Source: Takakia lepidozioides | Lineage: Eukaryota; Streptophyta; Takakiopsida; Takakiales; Takakiaceae | Length of the DNA stretch: 64,000 nucleotides | Assembly (NCBI GenBank): GCA_030704615.1 | Contig: CM060731.1 | Location: 87,958,756-88,022,755, forward strand | Reading direction: 5' to 3' | Shown: positions 46,984 to 60,000 of the stretch, piece by piece | Layout: each line of letters starts with the position of its first letter | How positions within the stretch are numbered: the stretch's first letter is position 1 | Made by a program: the position numbers and the translations under genes | Notes under the pieces: model-generated | What the model saw: the letters and a program-made list of their open reading frames with translations, nothing else | Database searches by the model: none | What the model was told of the DNA's origin: nothing

Positions 46984-47627
46984 ACTGGTCAAACTAAATC
47001 TTTAACAGAGGCAAACCAGTGCTGTGCTGTGGTGGCCAAAATAGAAAAGCAACTATGAAATATACATGTTGACTCAAAGGGATGCATTAAACCACCCGTT
47101 ATCACCTTATACAAATATGTTCGGTCTACAGAACAGTGCCTCCACTTGCCTCAACAACATGGGATGTGGACACAGAGTAGTTCACACAACTCAACAAGGT
47201 TATCTCACTTGGTAACTGTAACAAAATTTGCACCGCGCGGACAAATGATCACGAAAGACGCTCAGGCAACTAAACCTTTCTAGCCAAAAATAAAAACAAT
47301 CGAAGCACTGGTCAAACTACATCTTTAGCAGAGGCAAACCAGTGCTGTGCTGTGGTGGCCAAAATAGAAAAGCAACTATGAAATATACATGTTGACTCAA
47401 AGGGATGCATTAAACCACCTGTTATCATCTTATACAAATGTGTTCGGTCTACAGAACAGTGCCTTCACTTGCCTCAACAACATGGGATGTGGACACAGAG
47501 TAGTTGCCACAACTCAACAAGGTTATCTCACTTGGTAACTGTAACAAAATTTGCACCGCGCGGACAAATGATCACGAAAGACGCTCAGGCAACTAAACCT
47601 TTCTAGCCAAAAATAAACACAATCGAC
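46984..47627. repeat. Recent 323 bp tandem duplication
   Basis: ACTGGTCAAACTA begins at 46,984 and again at 47,307. The two units are nearly identical through CGAAAGACGCTCAGGCAACT and end at ATAAA.ACAATCGA. A few substitutions and one short indel distinguish them. They lie directly 3' of the SEC31 stop codon and probably include its 3' untranslated sequence. Confidence 0.93.
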
Positions 47628-47764
47628 CTGGCAGCCCGTTCTTGCATACACTTCAGCAGACCACAAAGACATAATTATGACTGCATCAGACCCAACCCAC
47701 ATGCTTGCTGCAATGCAAGCAGAACAAATGTTGGTAGAACCTCCCATCTAAACACATCCATTAT

Positions 47765-50700
47765 CTAAAACTCTGGCGAGTTTTGATCATGCGCTTCAAG
47801 GCAGCTAGCCAAAAGCTGCACTCATCCCATTCGCTTGTTGTCAAAGCCACCTGTTCAAATCAAACACCGTTATGGTCAGTCTCCCGAGTGTCAAACTGAC
47901 AGACAAAGTAGTGTGTAAATAATGAAGCCGTGCAAATAATGCAGTCGATCAGGTACAACTGGAAATTGTGCAGGGACTCACTGGCTAGAAGCACTATATA
48001 CCTGTATTTGTAGTGCAGTGTTATAATCGCCACCATTCAGAGCCTGGCAGAGTTGCACAAGTTTCGTGGACGCATTAGCTGATAAATCTGAGGAGTTCAA
48101 CTTGACAAAAAGAGCCCCCAGTTTCCTTGAGTTGTCATCAATTTCTCGTTTCTTAGCTGGAACTGCTCTGCTTCCCCCATGTGCTTCCGAGGTTTCGTTG
48201 AACAGCGTCGTCAGCGTTGCCACGACGGGTTTCAAATCAGCTGAACAAGCACCCAACCATGCAACCTTTAAAGCTGGATCACCTACCCTTGAAGAGAGAA
48301 AAACAGTCAGTGGCAGAAAACCAACAGTGACTTTAGGATGCTTGTTTGAGGAACAATCTGATAAACATGGAGTCAACTCCTCGGCAACCAGGACAGAATG
48401 GGTATGTAGGGCCAGACTGGTTCCATTCCAACATAAAATGACCCACACAGACAGAGAACTACTATACTAACTACAATGAGGGGTAGTGGTCAACCTCCAA
48501 CATGTGAGGTGTCCACGTTCTGGACTGTGGGTGTGGGACTGAGGGCAGTGGAGGAGGTCGTGCTACTAGTTGCCTGTGGGCTGGCTGGCTGTTGGGTGGC
48601 TGCTGCCTGCTGCTGGGGTGGAGTGACGGGCATGAAGCTGCGTGGAGGTGGCGCTGTGGTGCTCATTGATGCACCGGGCATCATGACACTGGGTTGTTGC
48701 ATGCCCGCACCTGGGTATGCTTGGGGCCCGGACGCACCCTGTCCCATACCCACTTTTCAACTTACATTCCACATATGTGCGCATACTATCCACCAAGAAA
48801 AACGCAAACAATGACCATGAAAGATACGGACCAAATTCCATACCAAACCTGCAACAGAGTCGACACAGAATAAACCAGAAACAAGATAAAGGATGCATAC
48901 CGGGTACAAGGAGGGAGGAGGAGCAGCAACAGGAGGCTGGGGATATGCCTCGAAGGTTGGTGTGGGTGGTGGAGGTGCTGGAACAAATCCTGTCACTTGC
49001 TGTGGTTGTTGAGTCACACTTGAACTCCCATAATTTGGTTGCACCTGTAAAATCAGATGTCAAAGCTTTGGCTTTTGCCTCTTAGGGCCCAGCTTTGACA
49101 AGTTTGCCTAGCCATCGCATCTGTTTGGGTGAGCTATGATGGCCATTGAGTCAGCATACAGCAATCCAGCATGAACAGCATACAAGACAACCCCTGGCGA
49201 CTCTGATATATGAGAAGTTGCTCATTGCTGGCCAGCTAGTACACGCAGCAATTCCTCTCATGGATTGGATCCTCTCATGCCTCTTCACACTATGCTATAC
49301 ACAGCCTCTTGTTTTCTCACGAAATTGCCACCAGGCCCTCCTTACTGGTCCTTTCATTATCCAAATTCATTATCTAGACCCCAACAAAGCCAATAACTTG
49401 CGATGGTATTTCTCATCAATATTCTCTCTCCCAAATTGATTTCACTTAGGAGCTCTGACGAGAACCCGGCCCATGAAAATGACATACCATAGTAGGGGCA
49501 GGTGCAGAAGGATAAAAGAGTTGAGGAGATGGTGCTGCAGGGGAGAAGCCAGGCATAGGCTGCAGTGATTGGTAGCCACCTGCATATGCAGAACTTTCTT
49601 GCTGGAACGTATCCTGCTGCATACCACCCAAGCAACAGAAATTCACTGCATCCTTGGCATTGCATAGAGATCAGTGACATATTTGAACTAAGAGCTTATC
49701 AGAAGTGAGGTTGGAGTTAAGAGCTGAACTCAATTCTAGACATGCAAAGCAGCAAAGAGTCACAAGCCACCTGTAAGTACTTAACTAACATGCAGTGAAA
49801 GCCATCAACTTCCCAAACCCACCAACTAACCGGGTAGTAACTTGATCGGTGAGGTGATGGGTAAGGAGTTTGAATAGGCTCTGTTGCCAGAGTTGGCTGC
49901 GGCTGTGGCTGAAACTCTCGTGTCTCAAATGGAAATGATGGCACTTCCACTTTGCTGTCTGCAACTGCACAAAACCCTAGCTTTATCAATTACTTGTAGC
50001 ACTTTATCCATAACCTTGATCAGAATCTCCATTTTAAGCCATTGAAAAAACTCTTGACATCTTGCTAAGTGCCTCTCCTTCCTCCATGAGCCATCCTGTG
50101 TACTCCATAAATTCCTCCTTCTGTCTTTCTCAAACTCTACCTGTGTATATCAGTCAAGCAGGAATGCTGCCTACCATTGGAGAATTAGCTACTTATCTCA
50201 GCATATGATAGATATATGAATCCATCGCAAAAAGCTTAACTGCTGTGGCACTTGAAACAGCACAAGAACAAAACCAGGTATACCTTGGCCACTGCGGTAG
50301 ATGCGATCTCGCAAGATCTCCAGTTCCTGGGATGATTCGTCAGAAGGCACAAGTTTGAGGTATTCAAGGGCGGTTGACAGAAGGCCCTGGCTGGCCAGCA
50401 GTTCTGCATAGAGGTTTACCAACCGTGCCAAGGATGAGCTCACTCGCTTAGTCCCAGTTGCCAGCCCTAGAACCACCGCCTTTTCCATCACATCCTGTCC
50501 AATTTTACCGGCATCAAGTCAGTCTTTCCTTGTTTCCCCAAAGAATCCACCCCACCATTTCTTAGGACAGATGCGTAGATCATGCAACTTTCCATAGCTA
50601 AGCCATAAGCCTCACACTTGCAAGGACATACCTGCAGCACGTCCACAAAGTCACTCCCACCATTTTTGCTTTCCAAATTCCTTGACCAGATGTCCACAGC

Positions 50701-53700
50701 TTTTTCAATGTTACCAGCACAGATAAAACATAATGTAGCTGCTTGAGTGTCATGGCCAACATCCAACCGTGCCCCTAACGCATCGCAGAGCTGTGTCCAG
50801 TCCTCACTGCGAGCATACTGCATGTGCCACAACAGCTCCCCCTCAGTCAGTCCACTTTCCAACCAGGTATAAGCCATGGACAGAATGAAATATGTGCGTT
50901 GTTACTCATATGGGTTGCAGGAAATAATTAAGTAAGACACCTCCTATCATTTGTGGGTTGATGCGACCGAGGATCAAATATTGCAGCTGCGTGCATACAC
51001 AGAAAAAGGAGAAATTTGTACTGCATGACGGCTTGGAGGTTAATGCTGACCATTCTTCAGGAAGAGAAGAAACAACGTACAGTGCATAGTAATGCCAAAG
51101 TCTCTTTCCATTCCTTGAGTGGCCTGCTCTCCACAAGACTTTGTAAGTCATTGTTGACCACTGCTGACACTATCTGTGCACAGATGCCCAATCCCCAGCA
51201 ACTAGACAGTCAGATTCCAAACCGCTGCGTAACATGCTACTACTCAATCTCCACCAGTGCTACTAATCAGTCTGGCCAACATGTGGGGTTCAAACTTCAG
51301 TAGCTTATGTGAGTAGAGCGTATACCATGTTTGCCAGAATGAATCTGCTGCAGAAAGAAGGTCCACACAAAACCAGAGATGGAGTACTAAAAGTAAACGG
51401 GTCTGCGTCTATTGCTCATAGGAAACAGGGAAAAGTACAGGATTTGAGTCCCAAAAGGTTCTCTGCCCCTGCACAGGTATTACCTTCAAATAAGGATTAC
51501 GTGTCTTCCGAATGTACTCATTCTGAGTTTTTTCCCATAGGACAGGTCCACCAACAAAAGCCAGGACGAGAGCATCTGCCATCCGATTATCAGCAAGGCA
51601 GTGCTGAACAGCAGTTTGAAAATCACCAGCTACCAATGCCCGTTGAATTGCTCTCTCTGATTCACTGTCTGCTTCACTGTTGGATTCACGTTGCGCTTCC
51701 TCGGATTGAGGTTCCACTACACCGACCTCCTCAGTCAGGGAAGTCTCCAAGGAAAGACCTTGAGGTGCAGTGGGTGTTCTTGGCGTCTGAAGGTTGTCAA
51801 AGAAATCATCTCCATCATCCCCAGTTATGAAAGAGTCCTCGTTCAAGGACACAACAGGTGGAGTGGGCACCACCTCAGTGGCATTACTGTCACTCAAACT
51901 TAAGTTCTGCACCAGCTCCTCTTGTGCGGTAGTATCAACCTCAGGCCGATCTACATCCCCATTTTGTGAGGGTTGCACTGCAAACCCAAAGTGTGTGAGC
52001 AGCTGTCTCCGGGCGTCCTCGTCAAACATAATCTTAAGAAAGCTCCAAGTCTCCTTCTCCTCCTCAGACCTGCCTTGCCGAACAACACAATGCTGTTCAA
52101 AATGAAACCACAGCATATTCTCAATGGTGTCCCAAACCATGCATACACTAGATCTCTGATCCCCAAATACACAGTTACACGGCAACAACAATTCGAGTCT
52201 CCAAACAGCCTGACATCTACTATGCTTACCCTGCAACTGCAGCTTTTGAATCGCAGAAGTTGCGCAGGGATGTCTTTTCACCATCAGCAATTGCTTGTTC
52301 GAAACCGGTGGATCGCTCCACAAGACCTTCCTCTGTGATCAGACTGTGAATGCGGACCTGCAAATTTGCAGAATCCGGACCTAGATTCATTAACTGTCTC
52401 TGATCAGGCCAAAGACAAACAGCAAAAGACATGCACACAAGGCCCTACACATCAATCACCATTTACCTCTGAGCCCAGGGAACTAGCTGCTCCAGCAGTC
52501 ACCTTCTTGGGACCAAAGGACACAAGCTTGCCCCCAAATCCAAAACTCACACCAACAGGTCTCTTCAACCACTTGGGGGCCCTCCTCAGTGCTGCATGAC
52601 CAACCCATCTGGGGTTATAACTCATGGAGGAAGAATATAGTTTAGCAGCCAACTCCCAGAAAGTTCGGTCTAATGCATTGAAACACAAAACTGGAGGAAT
52701 GTTGTCAGATCACCTATAACAGCCAAATGACAACCCTGACCCAGTAAAAAAAGAATTTCCAACAATGTAACATACATCAAGAACCAGTGAATTTCCCCAC
52801 ATTGACTGAAGGCCACCCTCCATACCAGCATTCATATGACACACTCTGGTCTCAAAAAACTCCAATATGATAACAACTGCAGCAAAGATCCAACCCACAA
52901 GCCTCCACACCCAACCGGAGAGAGCAAGAAAACAAGATTAGCAAAAAAGACAAACTAGAATTGGACAAACCAAGGAGATGATGAAGGTGAGAGCCAGTAG
53001 CGCACCCCAAGGCTTCCAACTAGCATACCTGTTGTGGACCGACTTCCATTGAAGGCCCCGCCAAAATCAGCTTCACCTGGTGAAATTCTGCTGCAGGCCT
53101 GCACAGCAGCCACAGTTGAAACACCAGGTAAGCCCACAACTATCACAGCCTATCTTCAAATCAATTCACTCAAATTACATGCTTCAAAAAGACGCTGAAT
53201 CAGCTCCTTGGATATTTCAGTACCAGAAACTAGGTGCTGAACTACTTGATACAAACCCCAATACATATGGCCATGGAAACCACGAGCCAACTGCAGGGAG
53301 CACCAACCTCCACCAACTTCAGTGTAGTGCCAGAACAGTACTAGTTGGCTGCAAAGTATTGCCATTACAACAGCTACAGTAGGCTTGCAGCCACATAAAC
53401 CCAAGGATACAATCCTCTGGGTTATTTGACAATTAGACTGGACCCGCTGCCGTACTATAGGAGAATAAATTTGGGCATGCTGGAACGAGGGAGGAGAGAG
53501 ATGGTGGGGATGGAAGAGACCATACAAAGCAACCTGTGCATATGTGTGTGCTTAGAAGTGCCTTACAACAAGAAGGGGATCCACTCCAACATACTCAGGT
53601 TCAGGACAATGGATGCTGGATAATAAAGCCTGTACAACATAAATACCTCAATGTTGAAGATTCCAATCTTCCCATCAAATGATGAAGTTGACAAAACACC

Positions 53701-56348
53701 AGGTGAGCAAGGTGACCATTGAACATCAAAGTTCCAATTATTGCTGGCTGGAAGTTCGCATAGTACCTGCAAGACTCCTGTCAGAGAACTGATAATGCTA
53801 TCTATTGAACTTATTTCGCCCCATTTTTGGTCTATCTTCATAATGGAAAAGACATTTGAAGCTAATTTGGTTCCCAGCACTATGCTACAACCTTACTGCT
53901 TTGGTAAAGGAGTGGCTCTCTTCACTCAACCTGTCATTGCCAATCGGGGTCCATCCCCATAGTAAAGCTCAAGCACAATGAGAAGATAAGCACACCTCCC
54001 CTGAAGCAGTGTCCCAACAAAGTGTTCGATTGTCCTTGGCACAAGTCAGCAAAAGAGAACTGTCACTGGGGCACCATGCCATAGCCAACACCCCTGCAAC
54101 AGACAGGAAACTGTCTTGAGCTTCCAACTTCCACAGCAGCAGTCCTTTCAAGTTATACTAAAAATAAATCAGCTACAAAAGACATTATGTTAGTATGGAC
54201 AAGAGTGGACGTGCCTTTTGTATGTCCAACGAGCTCCTTTAAAGGGGAAACTGAATTTCGCAAGTCCCAGACCTGCACACATGCCCGGATAAGTGGAGTG
54301 AGAGAGACAGTATTGGAGGAGGAGAGGGGGGTATAAAGACAACACCGGGTCTGGTCATGGTAGGCATGGTACCTGTAGAGAAGGAGAGCGGTCATCATCA
54401 GATGCTACAATCAGCTGAGTGGCTACCTCCGGATTCCACTGCAATGCCGAGCACCGGCGTCGACTTGTAGGGTCTGTGAAACTGTCATTGCAGTTCTTCA
54501 CGGTCATTGCAATTCACGTCACACCCCACTAATACCTCCAAACACTACATTAGCACTATTTATTGCTTTGGGATCTTGCTATCTATCCTTCATGTACAAC
54601 TGAATGCTGAAGGCACCCAAGCATAAGATATGAAGATAATGGCAATCAGACCTTTGCCCAGCTACATTAGTGGTGAGACCTAACTGCAGCCCTAAATATG
54701 GTATCTTTCGGTTCTCGGAGCGATTGAATGCTGAATAAGTTTCAAACTACCTGATGACCTGCTTTTGACGCTTCAAGTCCCAGACCACTGTTGCTCCCAC
54801 CCCACCCCACCCCACCCATCGAAAACACAACTTCATCGTCAGCCACCAGCTCTCAAAGACAACAGAGCTAATGTAAGTCCTCCAACTTCACTGCACCAAC
54901 AACAAACGCTAACTTGCCAGCTGTTACAGTTGATGCTCTTCCATGGAAATTTGGGGAATGGCATACTCTCACCAGATGTGCCTGAATAAGATGTTGACGC
55001 AAGAATATGCTGCACCTTTCGATTCCAGGACACATAACTTATCTCACCCTGAACCCCTCCACCCTATATGACGCCCAAGCAAGTCAGATGAAACAACTAG
55101 GACCACACAGGGGGTCACATTTCGACACGAGAAGGGAAAGTGATCCTACCCTCAGAGGTGGAAACTGAGAAGGCTCAGAAGGGGATGCCAAATCCCAAAT
55201 GTACAAGTCCCCATCATCTCCTCCAGAAGCAAGTAGATTTGGTGTGAACACGTTGAACTCCAAGCCACGCACCTATGTAATTTACACCAATGATTGTTAG
55301 GCATACACATACATGCTTCGTTGCAGTGGCCTGAATGATCATGGCACATTGCCCAGGCATACTCAATCCCGGAAGAACTGAAAGTGAAGGCAGCATCAGT
55401 TTTCAGAGCACCTCCCTACTGCACAAATAATATCATCTAAATTTTTATGCTAGTGACGCATAACAAATGTGAAAATGTCAGATATGCAGAAAACTCAGAG
55501 AACCTTAATTTAGCGGGTGCCAGACCTACTAGAAGTCTGCACTAGTCAGCTTCTGGCTATCTCTCACTGTAAGAACGACCTACATACAGGAAAAATAACA
55601 GGTTGCACCACAAAAACCTAAAAGAGAGAACCATGTTGCGCTGACTGTGTAGGGCAAAATCATTCAGTGACACAACAGCTTGTTGAACAACACCAGCTAT
55701 CTCTGTGTCGAATCTGAGTTCAAACGAAAGAGAACGGCCCCTCACAGTCATTAATCTGACTAGAATGAAGGCACGGGTATGGACTCACGGCGCCTGTGTG
55801 TGTATGTGGTTTTCCAAACAGGGCTTCCTCTCTGTCAGCTGCATCCTCGCTGCTCCAGTGAAGAACACAGACCATTCCAAGAAAGGCCAGGGTCAATTCC
55901 CCACCAATAGCTTCAATCTTAATAAAATTTCAATGAAATGATGCAGGAATTTTGTCCCCTTCCCCCATTGGAGAGTAATCCTCCCACAGATCCGATTCGG
56001 GAAACAGAACGGGAAAAACAAAAAAAAAAACCTGATGAGTTTGGCAGGGTTCCAAAGGTCGATTGTGCCGTCAGCAAGGCCACCAGCTATCACCCCGAGA
56101 GGAAACTCTTCTGAGCTGCCAACCCCAATGTTGCTCCACGACAGACGATGGAACCGTTCACTGGTTGGACAAGAGCCCAGCACAGGAAGGTCCAGATCCG
56201 TACTAGCAAAATCCAGCTTCAACATCTCCAGGCATGCTGACGAGCTAAAACTCAGATCAATGGCCCCCGCCATTGTGCCCACGGCCATGATCTGTGCCAT
56301 CGGGGCAAATGCCACCGTGGCCGACCTCGATATCGACTTCAGCGCCAT
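47765..56348 (-). CDS. SEC31: SEC31, COPII outer-coat protein
   Basis: The gene has more than 20 exons. The first, 56348-56032, encodes [16 protein letters not shown] and [18 protein letters not shown], characteristic of SEC31. WD40 blades continue with [20 protein letters not shown] (about 55.2 kb), [13 protein letters not shown] (55.0), [11 protein letters not shown] (54.8), [14 protein letters not shown] (54.4), [15 protein letters not shown] (54.0) and [15 protein letters not shown] (53.7). The alpha-solenoid follows at 52.6-50.3 kb ([57 protein letters not shown]). Then come a Pro/Gln-rich linker (50.0-48.5 kb) and a C-terminal helical domain ending MIKTRQSF at 47,767-47,765. SEC31 pairs with SEC13 to form the vesicle cage at ER exit sites. 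I could not place every small exon, especially between 56.0 and 55.3 kb. No inactivating change was seen. Confidence 0.93.
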
Positions 56349-57099
56349 CCTGTCGTCTTTCTCTCTGCAACCGCTTTGGATCCTCTGAGGAATGGTGAGA
56401 CACAGAGATCAGCATACAAATCGAGCTGCAGTGTCCTTTTATCTCGCGCGAAAACCCAATAGAAAGACACTCCACAGACCGACCACCACCCGCGGGACGG
56501 GTTGAAGGTCGAGACACGCAGTTCGCAGCAAGCATAGAGATCGTCAAGCAATTACGTCATACCTTTGCTTGCTCTAACAATTCCAGCAACGATCACCCCC
56601 GCGGCCTTCACTCTAATAAGTACCTAGGCCCGCTTTTGTGCGGGGGCTCCATCATTCCTCTCACGCCCCAATTCGTGGCAGACAGGTCATCGCACTGCCA
56701 CATCCTGACGTTTTGATTGGCAAAAATATTTGCTGGCGTCTCCTCATTGGGTTTTCTGCTGAGCCAGCCTGATTTTATGCTTGGGCCATGGTGACAATAG
56801 GGAGTTTTGGGTTTTCAACGTGGCCGAGAGGATTTGAAACCAGGACCAGCTGCGGCACGGTCAGAATGCCCTAACCAGTAGGCTACATAAAAAATGCATG
56901 GTTGCAGGAATAATGGGCGTCCTGCGAGGGAATGCTGTGCAGATCTGTCGTCGTCGTCGTCTTCTCCGATCGATCCTGCCGTGCCTCTCATGTGTTTGCG
57001 GAGTGATCTCACTGGCAGCAATGGAGAATCTCTTTTGTGTTTGCAGCAAGCGGCCCCAGTGGTAAATCCTGCACGCAGCGGCCGAGAAAAGCAAACAGA
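56349..57099. promoter_or_regulatory. Shared SEC31/SCYL1 intergenic region (putative bidirectional promoter)
   Basis: 751 bp separate the two divergent start codons, so 5' untranslated regions and promoters of both genes must fit here unless transcripts overlap. CG-containing sequence lies near both ends. No TATA box is evident. Its use as a bidirectional promoter is inferred from spacing. Confidence 0.45.
56817..56890 (-). other. tRNA-like (pol III box A/B) sequence, possibly SINE-derived
   Basis: On the minus strand TAGCCTACTGGTTAGGGC resembles a pol III A box and GGTTTCAAATCC, about 35 bp later, resembles a B box. The acceptor and T-arm stems do not pair properly, so this is not a functional tRNA. 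A SINE head or decayed tRNA is possible. Confidence 0.3.
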
Positions 57100-60000
57100 A
57101 TGCTGAAATTTCTGAAGGGAGTTGTGGGATCCGGAGGTGGCATCAAGGATCTGCCCTATAATCTCGGAGAGCCTTACGCTGCAGCCTGGGGCTCCTGGAC
57201 TCACTATCGTGGCACCTCCAAGGTAAGTCGCTGTTTGACTGGATAGACTGATGCACTGCCTACTTTCTGACTTTCAGATTGTCAATATACCTCCTTTGTT
57301 TATATCCCATCGAATAATGCGAGGTTGGAATCTGGGCATGAATTAGCCAAAGCAGGCGCAAACAGCTGGCTGAAATACGATTAATTTTCATCTTGTGCTG
57401 GTGGATGGCAATTGCTCAGGCAGAACCACTGCGACTTACCGTAGGTTTCGTCATCTCCGTTTCACTTCCGAGGCGATGTGTTTCTGTGCCTACCTTAGAT
57501 GCATACCTACCAGCTGATAGCGTCCTCCTCTGTCTGGCAGGATGACAACACGCCAGTATCAATCTTCTCGTTGACTGGTACCAATGCTCAGGATGGGCGT
57601 CTTTCCGCCGCTCGTAATGGAGCCAAGCGCCTTCGAGTTGTAAGCTACCCTCTATTTCCCACTCTCTCATTAGGTTGCAACTGCATGCTCAAAAAAAACC
57701 TGGCAGTTGCAGTATGCACTAGGGGAACTGGACATACGTATCAGGGTTTAGTTGTTGGGTTCTCCAGTTGATGAGTTGTGTTGCTCGCAAGCTGGAGCTT
57801 TATGCTGATGAAGCAGTGAAGGAGAGTGGGTACTGAGGCACTGCTATGGAGGTGCCATGGCCAGGTGCGGCATCCCAATGTGCTGGCATATCTGCACAGT
57901 ACTGAAGTGGAGATGATGGATGGTAGTGTGGTCAAACCCACACTCTACATTGTTACGGAGCCTGTCGTGCCCTTGGCTGACAAAATAAAGGATCTCAACT
58001 TGAAAGGCACCCAGCGGTATGTGCCTGAGCATGGTTACACACTTCCCCATCGCAGGATTTGTCCACTAGCTATTGAGTGCTGCCCTTAGTCACTGTGTGG
58101 TGCTTTCAATTTCAAGTGCTTTTAGCGGAGCATGAAGTTGTGGAAGAGCATTGCTGGACTTGCAGGGATGAGTATTATGCCTGGGGGCTCCATCAGATTG
58201 CGAAAGCTGTCAGCTTTCTCAACAATGACTGCAAGCTGGTATGCCCTGCTGCTTTGAAGGTCCATTGCAGTCTCTGCTGTTTGGGCCCATTTTAAAGGGA
58301 GGGTTTGTGCAATGTGTCAGCTGGGGCATTCTTTTGTAGTTACTAATGACTGATCTAAGTGAATGCAGGTCCATGGCAATGTGTGCTTAGCATCAGTGGT
58401 GGTAACTGAAACACTGGATTGGAAGCTGCATGGCTTTGACGTGCTGTCAGAATTTGATGGTGCCAATCCTGCAGCCACTGGTCCTATGCTTGTGAGTACC
58501 ATGGATATCCTAATTTTGTTCTATCAGATGACTAATCAAAGCAGTAACACACATTTGCTACAATTTTTAAACTGTAGAAGTGCTATCTGTTTGCAATGCT
58601 ATGTGTAAAGCTGGGGGCTTATAGGGAGAGCTTAATGTCTGCAGCAATTCGAATGGCTGGTAGGCATACAATACAAATCTGTGGAACTGGCCAAATGCGA
58701 CTGGGCTGCAATCCGCAAGTCACCTGCTTGGGCAGTGGACTCATGGGGACTTGGTCAGTAGAGTCCTCCTTTGAAAACTTTTTCAACTCATGAAGATAAA
58801 ATTATTGTTTTCTTTTCTTCAAGTATGGATGTCTTGGATCGAGAGGGCTGCAAATTATGTCAACAGTTTAGGAAGACCAATTTGTAATCAATTTTCCTTG
58901 ATCTGGTCACATATTGTACCGCCCAATGTCTAAGACATCTGTAAACAAAGGCATGTGGGAAATAGATTGGGAGGTCTTTCTCTCAATATTCACAGGAAAT
59001 GTTTGATGTGTACATCTCTCTGTCTGTCTGAAACTTGTGCGCATGCCCTTACATCCATGGTATGGCACTCTTTTCTGTGAAGTGCTTGATTCTTGGGTTC
59101 CCGTTCTAGCATGTTGATTCATGTGGTTACACAGTCTTTTCAACAAGCAGGCCTCCATAGGGTAGCTAGCTTGGTTACTGGAAGTTGGTAGAGATTGTTC
59201 TTAGTGGGTGATTTTGTCCTACTCTTGAGGACAAACCTTATCCTAGAGGATCCTTTTTAATAGTGACATGGCTGCCTGTGATTTTAGGTTGTTTGATTTA
59301 TGAGCTGTTTTCAAATACCAAGCTCATGAAGACAGAGGAGCTCCGGAATACTTCGGCTATTCCAAAGGTTGTTTGGTCTTAAACTTCAGGATGTGTAGGG
59401 TGCACTATCTGTTCATTACGTATTGTCCATGGCTTCACTTTCAGGGTGCCTATTGGTCTTGGCTGGAGTGGTGGGAAAGGCCTCCATAAGCTTCTTGGTT
59501 GTGGAGATATGCAGTATGTGCTGGTTGGTGTCTCGCAAGTGCTGGTTTCTAGCAGCAGCATTCCTCACATGCTTACCTTTAGCTCCTGGGTTCTCTCCAG
59601 ACTCTGCTTCCAGATTACCAGAGGCTTTTGGGGTCAATTCCATCAAAGAGGATGAATTCAGCTAAGCTGATAGAGAACAGTGGTGAGGCTCAAAGCCTTT
59701 GATGTCCAACACTTTTTTACTTTCCTAAATGGGGATTTTGTGTGTGCGCTGTATAAATATAGTGGTCCAGTTGGAGGCATGAGCAGAAAACCGTTCTTGT
59801 CATGCCACCGATAAGTTGGGTTTTCATTTTCTTTGCTGTTCTTCACTGCAGGATTATCTGGTTTAGTGGGTGCATCTTCTGCATGTACTAAGTGTGCAGG
59901 CTATAAGGCCGTAAAGCATTCCAATTTTCAGATGTGGTAGTTGATTGAACTGGGTCTTGGGGAGACTCACATGTCTCGGGCAGAATTTTTCCAAAACAAG

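Noticed and set aside
56817-56890. Functional tRNA gene
   Set aside because: Box A- and B-like motifs exist but acceptor and T stems do not pair and no anticodon loop is convincing.
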